From Theionarchaea archaeon (lineage in GTDB: Archaea > Methanobacteriota_B > Thermococci > Methanofastidiosales > SZ-28-30): 55,942 bases of DNA. The translations under genes and the position numbers were made by a program. The notes beneath the pieces were generated by a model, which saw nothing but the letters and a program-made list of their open reading frames with translations, ran no database searches and was not told where the DNA came from. The DNA lies in the NCBI GenBank assembly GCA_018992685.1, contig JACVGT010000038.1:1-55942 (forward strand), read 5' to 3'. Shown here piece by piece: positions 49,301 to 55,942 of this stretch. Numbering within the stretch: the stretch's first letter is position 1; each line of letters starts with the position of its first letter.

Positions 49301-50395
49301 TTACCTAGATGTCCCTAGTTGATTGTGGTGATTGTGGACAGTTCCGGTCCTTGTTGCGGAGTGGTTCCGTGAGATTCGTAAAGAGATCAGAAGCCCTCCC
49401 AGGACCAACACTGAGAGAAGAAGGGAACCCAGGCACATGCCATCCTGGTCAATATATGTGCCATAGATGTCATTGTTGTTGGCTCTGAAATCTTGAAAGA
49501 CCACAGTTTTCTCGAAGATAGCGGGGAATCCTTGCTCACTGGGGTGGGCTGTGACTACAAATTCCTTCCGAGTAGAGAGGTTAAATCCATAGATATCAGT
49601 ATTCCCGTTCCTCAAGTCCATCCATATTACAATATCTCCATAAACTGAAGGGATGCCCTGATCATATGAATTAGTTGTTACAGAGAACTCCTCTCCAGTA
49701 TACAGGTTGAATCCGTAAATATCAGCATTTCCATTTCTCTTATCTGTCCATACCACAAAATCCCCTGAGATTTTTGCCAGTCTCTGATCAGCAGGATCAT
49801 CAGTTATCTGGAATTCTTCCTTGGTCGTTAAATCGAACCCGTAGACGTCGAAGTTTCCATTTCTATTGTCTTCCCAGATGACAGTGTCTTTGTTGATACA
49901 GGGGTAGCGTTGTTCACTGGCATCAGAACAAATGGGGAATTGTTCATTGGTCTTGAGGTCTACGGCGTAAATGTCATAGTTTCCATTCCTGTTATCTTCA
50001 AACACTACGATATCTCCATAGATCTGGGGAACCCATTGCTCGCTGGTCTCAATTACCAGGGGAAACTCTTCCGTGGTCTCGAGGTTATACCCATAAAGGT
50101 CAAAGTTCCCATTCCTATCATCCATGAACACAATGATGTTATCATAGATTGCAGGAAATCCCTGCTCGCTTTCATTGGTTGATATGGGGAACTCTTTTCT
50201 GGTGGAGAGGTTAAATGCATAGATATCATGATTTCCATTTCTGTCATCCTCCCATACCACGATGTCCTGGTAAAGTGCGGGAACCCACTGGTCGCCCGGG
50301 CCCACCACAACGGTGAACTCCTTCGTCGCATCCACGCACAAGATGAACAGTAGAAAGATGATGAGGGTACCGGCAAGTGTATTGGCTGATTTCAT
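49301..50395 (-). CDS. Secreted seven-repeat beta-propeller with membrane anchor
   Basis: 364 residues. A signal peptide (MKSANTLAGTLIIFLLFILC) is followed by seven regular repeats of about 42 residues, each with the pattern GDIVVWxDxRNGNxDIYGFN and a QGFPAI-like link, together residues 33-325. That is one complete seven-bladed propeller. A hydrophobic helix (CLGSLLLSVLVLGGLLISL) and a basic tail anchor it. The RNGNxDIY turns could bind calcium. GGAGGA precedes the ATG. It is similar in kind, not in sequence, to the propeller at 1.2-2.8 kb; both seem exposed on the cell surface. Confidence 0.88.
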   Translation of the reverse strand: MKSANTLAGTLIIFLLFILCVDATKEFTVVVGPGDQWVPALYQDIVVWEDDRNGNHDIYAFNLSTRKEFPISTNESEQGFPAIYDNIIVFMDDRNGNFDLYGYNLETTEEFPLVIETSEQWVPQIYGDIVVFEDNRNGNYDIYAVDLKTNEQFPICSDASEQRYPCINKDTVIWEDNRNGNFDVYGFDLTTKEEFQITDDPADQRLAKISGDFVVWTDKRNGNADIYGFNLYTGEEFSVTTNSYDQGIPSVYGDIVIWMDLRNGNTDIYGFNLSTRKEFVVTAHPSEQGFPAIFEKTVVFQDFRANNNDIYGTYIDQDGMCLGSLLLSVLVLGGLLISLRISRNHSATRTGTVHNHHNQLGTSR

Positions 50396-50524
50396 GTGTT
50401 CCTCCTGTATACGTTACAGACCGTGTAGAACATATAAGGGTTCTGTATGGCCACAATTCACTGATGTCAGGGTGGGCCGTGGTGAGGGGAACGAAGGCAA
50501 CCGAGAGTTCAGGTTTAGAACCCT

Positions 50525-51208
50525 CTAATCTACTGTGTTCAGGAACCTCTCTACTGCAGAATTGAATACCTCTGGCTGTTCCAGCATAGCCATGTGCCCA
50601 CAGTTCTCAATAATTTCGAGACGTGCACTCTTGATGCTGTCTGCCAGATATTGTGAGTACTTCAAGGGCGTCAATACATCCTGCTGGCCAGCTATTACAA
50701 GAGTGGGGACAGATATTCTGTGGATTTCCTCCATGACATTGAATGTGTCACATGCCAGAAAGTCGTTGTACGTTACACGTGGGGGTGTGGCGAGCATTTC
50801 TCTTCGGGAGTGGGTCATGATCTGCTCTGTTTTGTTGTGAATGGCATTAGTCAGAATGAGATCAACAGTTTCCTCATAGTGGTCAATGATATTCTCAAGG
50901 ATCGCTGGCACCACGCGCAGTTTTGCTCCTGCTCCAGTCAGGACACAGGCAGCTGCAGGATATTTCAGGACGTAACTCAGAGCGATTGCACTACCCATTG
51001 AGTGACCAATAAGAACGGCATCGTCACTTGGTTTAGCAGATCTCCACACGTCCTCAACATAGTCAGAGATCGTGTCTCTCCCATCTCCGGAGGTTCCACC
51101 ATGTCCAGGCAGGTCTATGAGCTGTATTTTGTGACGAGAAAAGTGTCTCTTCTGGAAAGTCCATACCTTGCTGCTGCTTCCAGCGCCGTGGATAAAAACA
51201 AGGTTCAT
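50525..51208 (-). CDS. Alpha/beta hydrolase
   Basis: About 227 residues from the ATG at 51208 (MNLVFIHGAGSSSKVW). The oxyanion HGAG motif is at the start, the nucleophile Ser in VLIGHSMGSA, the acid in IAGQQDVLTP and the catalytic His in IENCGHMAML, a full catalytic triad of esterase/lipase type. TCTAAAAGG about 25 bases before 51208 suggests a leaderless start; the frame from 51304 runs through that. Substrate unknown. Confidence 0.9.
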   Translation of the reverse strand: MNLVFIHGAGSSSKVWTFQKRHFSRHKIQLIDLPGHGGTSGDGRDTISDYVEDVWRSAKPSDDAVLIGHSMGSAIALSYVLKYPAAACVLTGAGAKLRVVPAILENIIDHYEETVDLILTNAIHNKTEQIMTHSRREMLATPPRVTYNDFLACDTFNVMEEIHRISVPTLVIAGQQDVLTPLKYSQYLADSIKSARLEIIENCGHMAMLEQPEVFNSAVERFLNTVD

Positions 51209-51423
51209 GGAGGTTCTTGTAAGAAGGCCTTTTAGAGGTTTGTTTCTGGCATGTGGATGATACCCGGGTATTGAGGATTCAGGTTCTTTTGAGGGTATAG
51301 TCAAGAATGGTGATCATCCGATTTCACGATGACGCATGCAGGTGAACCCTTCTGTCCATACGTTCACTGATCATTGAGATCACCATGAGAGACCGTGAGC
51401 ACTTGCGCCCAGTGAGCACATGC

Positions 51424-52083
51424 TCAGTATCCTGCTGCAACCTGTGAGATAATCCTGTTTTCAGCCTTCCTCAAATGTTCAACAGTGGTAGCCTTGCTTA
51501 TGCCCAGCTTCTCAGAGAGTTCTTCTGCTGTAATATCCCGAGGAACATTATAGTACCCATTTTTGTGGGCAGTCAGCATGACTTCTTTCTGCCTTTCAGT
51601 AAGACAGGACAGCACATTGTACTTGGAAAAGGTTGCCTTGTGGAAGGAGAGACTCTTAATGATCTTCATTGCCTTGAATACCTGCAGCATCTTTCTCAGG
51701 GTTTGACTGTCTGAAATAATGGAGAAAACAATTTTTTTCTCTGAAGCAATAAAAGGAAAATCAAAAATAATATTTTCAGCCAGTAATGACCTCCAGGGCT
51801 GCATATCCTTCATTTTTTGAAATGATTTTTTGAATTCTACCTTTGCCAGGCATGTGTACAGAGTATCTTTCTGTTCCAGAATATCTAAAAAGTAAAACTC
51901 AGCAGGGATTCTTACATCGTCGAGTGTTTTCCCCTCTTTGACCTTGATATCCAAAACTACTACTTTGATCCCCTTTTCAACATCCAGCTTCAGTAATGCT
52001 CTTCCTTCCACATACTCAATACAATCGAAAAAATCACCCGGTAGCAGCTTGAACGCAAATCCGGGATTCAATTCAATGATCAT
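51424..52083 (-). CDS. HTH_10 (bacterio-opsin activator-type) regulator
   Basis: About 219 residues. The C-terminal HTH_10 domain is clear: LTERQKEVMLTAHKNGYYNV, then AEELSEKLGISKATTVEHLR, with the usual closing KAENRI. The N-terminal 150 residues are a beta-rich region that may sense a ligand or interact with RNA polymerase; it is not a recognisable PAS or GAF domain. I start at the ATG 52083 because a GGGGGGT sits nine bases before it; the frame also opens at 52092. A CTATAAAAA box lies at about 52117-52125. Confidence 0.87.
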   Translation of the reverse strand: MIIELNPGFAFKLLPGDFFDCIEYVEGRALLKLDVEKGIKVVVLDIKVKEGKTLDDVRIPAEFYFLDILEQKDTLYTCLAKVEFKKSFQKMKDMQPWRSLLAENIIFDFPFIASEKKIVFSIISDSQTLRKMLQVFKAMKIIKSLSFHKATFSKYNVLSCLTERQKEVMLTAHKNGYYNVPRDITAEELSEKLGISKATTVEHLRKAENRIISQVAAGY

Positions 52084-52522
52084 CTTTTGCATACCCCCCC
52101 TTTGGGATGATGATTTTTATAGTTAGTGATTCCCCTGGTGATGCTCATGTTCGGGGTCATACCATCCTTCTGAACGTAGTGAATGATCGGGAACGTCCTG
52201 CAGTTTTCGCACTTTACTGGCTCACGGTAACCAGGTATGAAGGAATACAATTGCACATTTCATTCAGCAGCAGATCAAAGAGATAACATACACCTGTTGT
52301 TGTTATCAACAAACCAAACAGCTGCAACTGAATTCTGATGTGCCGTGTGAGAAATATCAGTCGGGCTGAGTGATTCACCCTTTCAAGGGTGCAGAAGGCG
52401 TGCAGAAATCATCTTCATTCGGAGCAGATCATTCATTTGGAGCTACTTTATAACCTACCTCACATGGTCGGCACAACCCTTTAAATATGACGTGTTCTAT
52501 AATATAACAGGACAGTGATCCC
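52084..52522. other. 439-bp gap with two promoters and a palindrome
   Basis: Contains the HTH_10 regulator promoter and the exporter operon promoter (TTTAAATAT at 52480-52488). A perfect palindrome CACCCTT-tc-AAGGGTG lies at 52376-52391, between them; it could be an operator. No ORF with start signals. Confidence 0.45.
52376..52391. promoter_or_regulatory. Palindrome CACCCTT-tc-AAGGGTG, candidate operator
   Basis: Perfect 7-bp arms with a 2-base centre, about 90 bases upstream of the exporter operon's TATA box. Symmetry fits a dimeric regulator site; which regulator is unknown. Confidence 0.4.
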
Positions 52523-53374
52523 ATGATAATTGAAGCTGAAACCCTCACCTACAGTTATGATGAGCATCTGGCAGTGGATCACATTTCTTTCTCCGTAGAC
52601 AAGGGAGAAATCCTTGGGTTTTTGGGACCCAACGGTGCGGGGAAAACCACCACCACCAAAATGCTCACCGGCCAGCTCATCCCACAGGAGGGATGGGCGA
52701 AAATTTTGGGAATTGATATTTCCAGTGACCCTAAGAAAGTCCACGAACGGATTGGGGTATGTTTTGAAGAGAAGAACTTGTACCCCCGACTAACAGTCAG
52801 AGAAAACCTGAAGTTCTTTGCCGACCTCTTCGGCATTAACCCTGATCTGGATGAACTGCTGAAACGGGTAGACCTCACAAAGTGGGCTGATGACCGAGCA
52901 GAAACGCTGTCGAAAGGGCTACAGCAGCGGGTCATGTTTGCCCGGTCATTGATCAATGATCCAGACATACTTTTCCTGGATGAACCCACCAGTGGCCTTG
53001 ATCCCATTTCTGCCGATGCTATCAGGCAGATTATTGTGACCGAGAAGAGAAAAGGAAAGACCATCTTTCTAACTACTCACAACATGATGGAAGCAGATAA
53101 ACTGTCAGATAGAGTGGCGTTCATTAATGAAGGGAAGATTGTGGCATTAGATACACCTGAAAACTTGAAGCTAAAACTGGGAAAACGAGCTCTCAAGGTG
53201 CGAATGCGGACGCAGACAGGATTTGAAGAGGAGACACTACCTCTTGATGATCCCAAGACCCCTGAAAGGACCAAGGACCTTCTGAAGACGAAGGAAGTGG
53301 CTACGATCCACACCCAGGAAGCTACCTTGGAAGAAGTGTTCATACAACTGACAGGGAGGAAGTTGGAACAATGA
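52523..53374 (+). CDS. ABC transporter ATP-binding protein of a three-gene exporter
   Basis: 283 residues. Walker A is LGPNGAGKTTTTKML, the signature is the variant LSKGLQQRVMFARSL, Walker B is ILFLDEPTSGLDP and the switch His is in LTTHNMMEA. A C-terminal extension (about 215-283) is of the DrrA kind. The start is at the ATG 52523 after GTGAT. It overlaps the first permease gene by four bases. Confidence 0.95.
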   Translation: MIIEAETLTYSYDEHLAVDHISFSVDKGEILGFLGPNGAGKTTTTKMLTGQLIPQEGWAKILGIDISSDPKKVHERIGVCFEEKNLYPRLTVRENLKFFADLFGINPDLDELLKRVDLTKWADDRAETLSKGLQQRVMFARSLINDPDILFLDEPTSGLDPISADAIRQIIVTEKRKGKTIFLTTHNMMEADKLSDRVAFINEGKIVALDTPENLKLKLGKRALKVRMRTQTGFEEETLPLDDPKTPERTKDLLKTKEVATIHTQEATLEEVFIQLTGRKLEQ

Positions 53375-54420
53375 ACCCTCAATGCGTTAAGGCTATTGCC
53401 AAGAAGGATACAATTGCGGCTATGAGAAACAGTCTGGTACTCATGGGACTCATTTCTGGTATTCTGTTTGCTGGAGTATACTACGTTCTACCAGCCAGTG
53501 TTGAAGAAACCTTTGACCTAGCAGTGTATGGTGAGTCACAGTTTTTTTCTCAATTCGGGGAGGAAGAGGGGATTGCGTTTCATCCTTTCGGATCTCCAGG
53601 AGATGTTGAAAAAGCAGTGGATGAAGGTGACTATGTAGCAGGGTTGGTGCTCCCTGAGAATTTTGATTCGTTACTCATGTCAGGCAAGAAGCCGGAAATT
53701 ACACTTTACTTTGATTCAGAGCAGCCAGAAAATGTGAGAACATCTATCACGTACTTTATGGAACTGGCAGTTGAATCTGCAGCCCTACAAACACCACTGC
53801 CCCAGATGGAAGGAGAGATTCTGGGAGAGGACATGGCAGGAGAACAGATTCCCTTAAGAGAGCAATCCATACCCCTCTATCTGGTTATGGCTCTCGTGAT
53901 GGAGATGTGGACCATATCTACTCTGATAGTCGAGGAGAGTGCTGCAGGGACATTGAGAGCAGTCTTGGTCACCCCTGCTTCTCCTTCTGACGTGATACTG
54001 TCGAAAGGAATTGTGGGCATTGGATATTCTCTCCTTGTTGCCGTTGCCATAATAATCCTGACACAGACCTTTAGAGGGGATCTGCCTGTTCTGTTTCTGG
54101 GAGTCCTCTTGGGAGCTATTCTGTCGGTGACGTTGGGATTGTTTCTGGGAAGCCTCACTGAGAACATCATTGGTTCTTATATCTATGTGGGTGTCCCCCT
54201 GCTGGTGCTGATACTCCCTGGATTGGTGATTCTGTTGCCTGGCGTTTCACTTTCTGTGATGAAGGTCATACCAACCTATTACCTGGTGGATGCAGTAAAC
54301 CAGATTCTCAACCACGGCGCTGGGCTTTCTGATGTATGGAAAGAATTCGCCGTAGTGGGTGTATTTGATGTGATATTCTTCTTCCTCGGAGTGACTGCCC
54401 TCAGGAGGCGATACTCATGA
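53371..54420 (+). CDS. ABC-2 permease, first subunit
   Basis: 349 residues with an N-terminal helix (LVLMGLISGILFAGVYYVLP), an outside domain of about 130 residues and five or six C-terminal helices. The cytoplasmic loop EESAAGTLRAVLVTPASPSD is the ABC-2 signature. The end PTYYLVDAVNQILNHGAGLS recurs in the next gene as PTYYFVHPILAITQDGATLS, so the two are paralogues. It overlaps both neighbours by four bases. Confidence 0.92.
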   Translation: MNPQCVKAIAKKDTIAAMRNSLVLMGLISGILFAGVYYVLPASVEETFDLAVYGESQFFSQFGEEEGIAFHPFGSPGDVEKAVDEGDYVAGLVLPENFDSLLMSGKKPEITLYFDSEQPENVRTSITYFMELAVESAALQTPLPQMEGEILGEDMAGEQIPLREQSIPLYLVMALVMEMWTISTLIVEESAAGTLRAVLVTPASPSDVILSKGIVGIGYSLLVAVAIIILTQTFRGDLPVLFLGVLLGAILSVTLGLFLGSLTENIIGSYIYVGVPLLVLILPGLVILLPGVSLSVMKVIPTYYLVDAVNQILNHGAGLSDVWKEFAVVGVFDVIFFFLGVTALRRRYS

Positions 54421-55445
54421 ACGTTGGTCGGCTGTTCCAGATGACTAAAAAGGATATTAGGCTCGTCACAAGGGAGGGGTTCTTTTTGTTCATGATTATC
54501 ATGCCCATTTTCATGTCTCTGGCACTCAATGCAGCTCTGGGCAGTGTGGGAACATCTGCCCCTACTGTTGGAGTGTTCGGAGAAAGCGAGTTGATACCTC
54601 TGCTTGAGCAGGAACCTTCAATTCACCTGGTTACAGCTGATTCTGAACAGGGACTGAGGAATAACGTCCTTGAAGGAGAGTACGATGCAGGTATCGCGTT
54701 TGAGAGTGGGAGCCCTCCTCGTGTTCTGGTTTCTGGCAAGAGCCTCCTGAATGATCGGCTGACTGTTGGAGCCACGCTGGTGAAGGTCTACCGGGAGCAG
54801 ATGGGAGCTGAAAATGTGGTCTCCTTTGACACCAAGGTTGTGGGTGGGGAAGAGTATCCCCTGAGAATACGTATGGTACCTTTTCTCCTGATTATTTCTG
54901 CCATGGTGGGCGGGCTGATCCTTTCCTCCTCCTTGGTTGAAGAACGAGAATTGAAAACCCTGAATGCTGTTCTAGTGACTCCCATTACGCCCCTGGAGGT
55001 CGTCATGGCTAAGACATTATTCGGGCTGTTTCTGGGATTGGTGCTGGGCACGATTATTCTTGTTCTGAATGGTTCTCTCACTGGTGGACTGTACCTGGTG
55101 CTTCTATTCCTGATTCTGGGAACACTGTTTGCCGTGGGGCTGGGGTTGATTGGAGGAGTGATGATGAAAAATATCACTGATCTGATAACCCGGATGAAAA
55201 TCGTGGGAGTATTCCTGTGGTTTCCTGCCCTGGTCTTACTGTTTCCCAGTATCCCCCAGTGGCTGGGTAAGTTCTTTCCCACGTACTATTTCGTTCATCC
55301 TATCCTGGCCATAACCCAGGATGGAGCCACGCTTTCAGACATATGGTGGGAAGGAGTTATCCTCCTTGCAATCGACGTGGTAGTTCTTCTCTTTGCTTCC
55401 AGAGTATTGAGGGAGCGAATGACTGGTAAAACATTCAGAGTGTAG
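54417..55445 (+). CDS. ABC-2 permease, second subunit
   Basis: 342 residues, same topology as the first permease (FFLFMIIMPIFMSLALNAAL, outside domain, then EERELKTLNAVLVTPITPLE and several helices). Two different permeases with one ATPase suggest a heterodimeric ABC-2 exporter, of the NatAB or DrrABC type. Substrate unknown. Confidence 0.92.
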   Translation: MNVGRLFQMTKKDIRLVTREGFFLFMIIMPIFMSLALNAALGSVGTSAPTVGVFGESELIPLLEQEPSIHLVTADSEQGLRNNVLEGEYDAGIAFESGSPPRVLVSGKSLLNDRLTVGATLVKVYREQMGAENVVSFDTKVVGGEEYPLRIRMVPFLLIISAMVGGLILSSSLVEERELKTLNAVLVTPITPLEVVMAKTLFGLFLGLVLGTIILVLNGSLTGGLYLVLLFLILGTLFAVGLGLIGGVMMKNITDLITRMKIVGVFLWFPALVLLFPSIPQWLGKFFPTYYFVHPILAITQDGATLSDIWWEGVILLAIDVVVLLFASRVLRERMTGKTFRV

Positions 55446-55523
55446 GTGACGACCCAGTATTGATGCCTACTCTCTTTCATCTTTTTGCAAATGGTTAAAT
55501 AGGCGACTCGATATGGTACGGTT

Positions 55524-55942
55524 ATGAAATACATTGTGGCCCATGACGTTGGGACCAGTGGAAGCAAGGGGACGCTCATAGATTTTAACCTGAATATACG
55601 GGATGCTCGATCTTTTGATTACGAGATCGTGTTCTCCAGAAAGAGCTTTGCAGAACAGGACCCCGAAGACTGGTGGAAGGCCATAGTGAATACAACTCGA
55701 ACCCTCCTGGAAGAGAATCAGACTTCTCCGGAGGACATCGCAGCCATAGTCTTTTCTGCCCAGATGGCTGGGGTTGTCCCTGTTGACGCACAGGGAAATC
55801 CTCTCATGAACTGCATGACCTGGCTGGATTCCAGAGCGGCCGGGCAGGCGAAGAAAATCATCGGGAAAGGGATTTTGAAAGTTTCAGGGTATTCTTTGAT
55901 ACCATTGTTCCAATTTTTGAGAATTACAGGAGGCTCACCGGG
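55524..55942 (+). CDS. FGGY carbohydrate kinase, 3' end outside window
   Basis: The first 139 residues of an FGGY-family sugar kinase. The phosphate-1 motif HDVGTSGSKGTLID is at the start, followed by EQDPEDWWKAI, AIVFSAQMAGVVPVDAQGNPL and the family motif TWLDSRAA. A TTAAATA box at about 55494-55500 lies about 25 bases before the ATG, so it is leaderless. The frame is open to the end of the window. Sugar not determinable. Confidence 0.92.
   Translation, partial: MKYIVAHDVGTSGSKGTLIDFNLNIRDARSFDYEIVFSRKSFAEQDPEDWWKAIVNTTRTLLEENQTSPEDIAAIVFSAQMAGVVPVDAQGNPLMNCMTWLDSRAAGQAKKIIGKGILKVSGYSLIPLFQFLRITGGSP

Noticed and set aside
52237..52338. 33-codon frame upstream of the exporter operon
   Set aside because: No TATA box or good ribosome binding site; leucine/threonine-rich tail is not convincing.

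Overview
The window looks like a chromosome segment of an uncultured archaeon, most likely from the euryarchaeal side (Theionarchaea or Methanofastidiosa-like would fit, but this is a guess from gene content). Support comes from an archaeal-type leucyl-tRNA synthetase, a TrmB regulator, a bacterio-opsin-activator (HTH_10) regulator, ribose-1,5-bisphosphate isomerase, DUF1893, KaiC-like ATPases and a Methanococcus-type S-layer protein. Promoters are archaeal: TATA-like boxes lie about 25 bases before many start codons (leaderless starts), mixed with GGTGAT or GGAGGT ribosome binding sites. I found no rRNA or tRNA gene.

Bases 1-7800 are an accessory zone. They hold the 3' end of an RHS protein with a metallopeptidase-like tip, a translationally coupled surface beta-propeller protein, relics of a zinc-finger-like and a secreted ORF, a three-repeat CRISPR mini-array with no cas operon nearby, a RelE-type toxin-antitoxin pair, a decayed membrane-protein gene, an Lrp-like regulator, two micro-ORFs, a HEAT-repeat protein and a protein with a (EPSHTHT)5 tail. 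Bases 7784-9619 are a minus-strand operon of a KaiC-like ATPase, a NYN-domain nuclease and endonuclease III.

Bases 9.7-24.2 kb are mostly housekeeping and metabolism: a GT2 glycosyltransferase, TrmB, biotin ligase beside methylmalonyl-CoA epimerase and mutase (propionyl-CoA to succinyl-CoA), R15P isomerase, a V4R protein, an acyl-CoA dehydrogenase fused to a rubredoxin-like tip, two thioredoxin-CcdA fusions (one without the membrane cysteines), MetRS, RlmE and a voltage-gated-type K+ channel. Bases 24.4-31.8 kb carry a lone Cas4/RecB-like nuclease, a minus-strand cluster (KaiC-like ATPase, unknown protein, DUF1893, zinc ribbon plus Hsp20-like protein, roadblock protein), the UDP-ManNAcA genes wecB and wecC, a small membrane protein and a flavodoxin.

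Bases 32.2-43.3 kb hold LeuRS, a 50-aa leaderless micro-ORF, a PHP phosphoesterase with a single GGDEF/GCH-III-like domain protein, a winged-helix regulator next to an S-layer protein, D-cysteine desulfhydrase/ACC deaminase, a GNAT acetyltransferase and the TrkH/TrkA K+ uptake pair. Bases 43.3-55.9 kb hold two ABC-2 exporters (one with two different permeases), a metallo-beta-lactamase hydrolase, a saccharopine-dehydrogenase-like reductase, a seven-repeat secreted beta-propeller, an alpha/beta hydrolase, an HTH_10 regulator and the start of an FGGY kinase.

The least explained features are the two KaiC operons, the cysteine-less CcdA paralogue, a set of promoter-linked micro-ORFs of 23-50 codons, and a 21-base intergenic element present three times.
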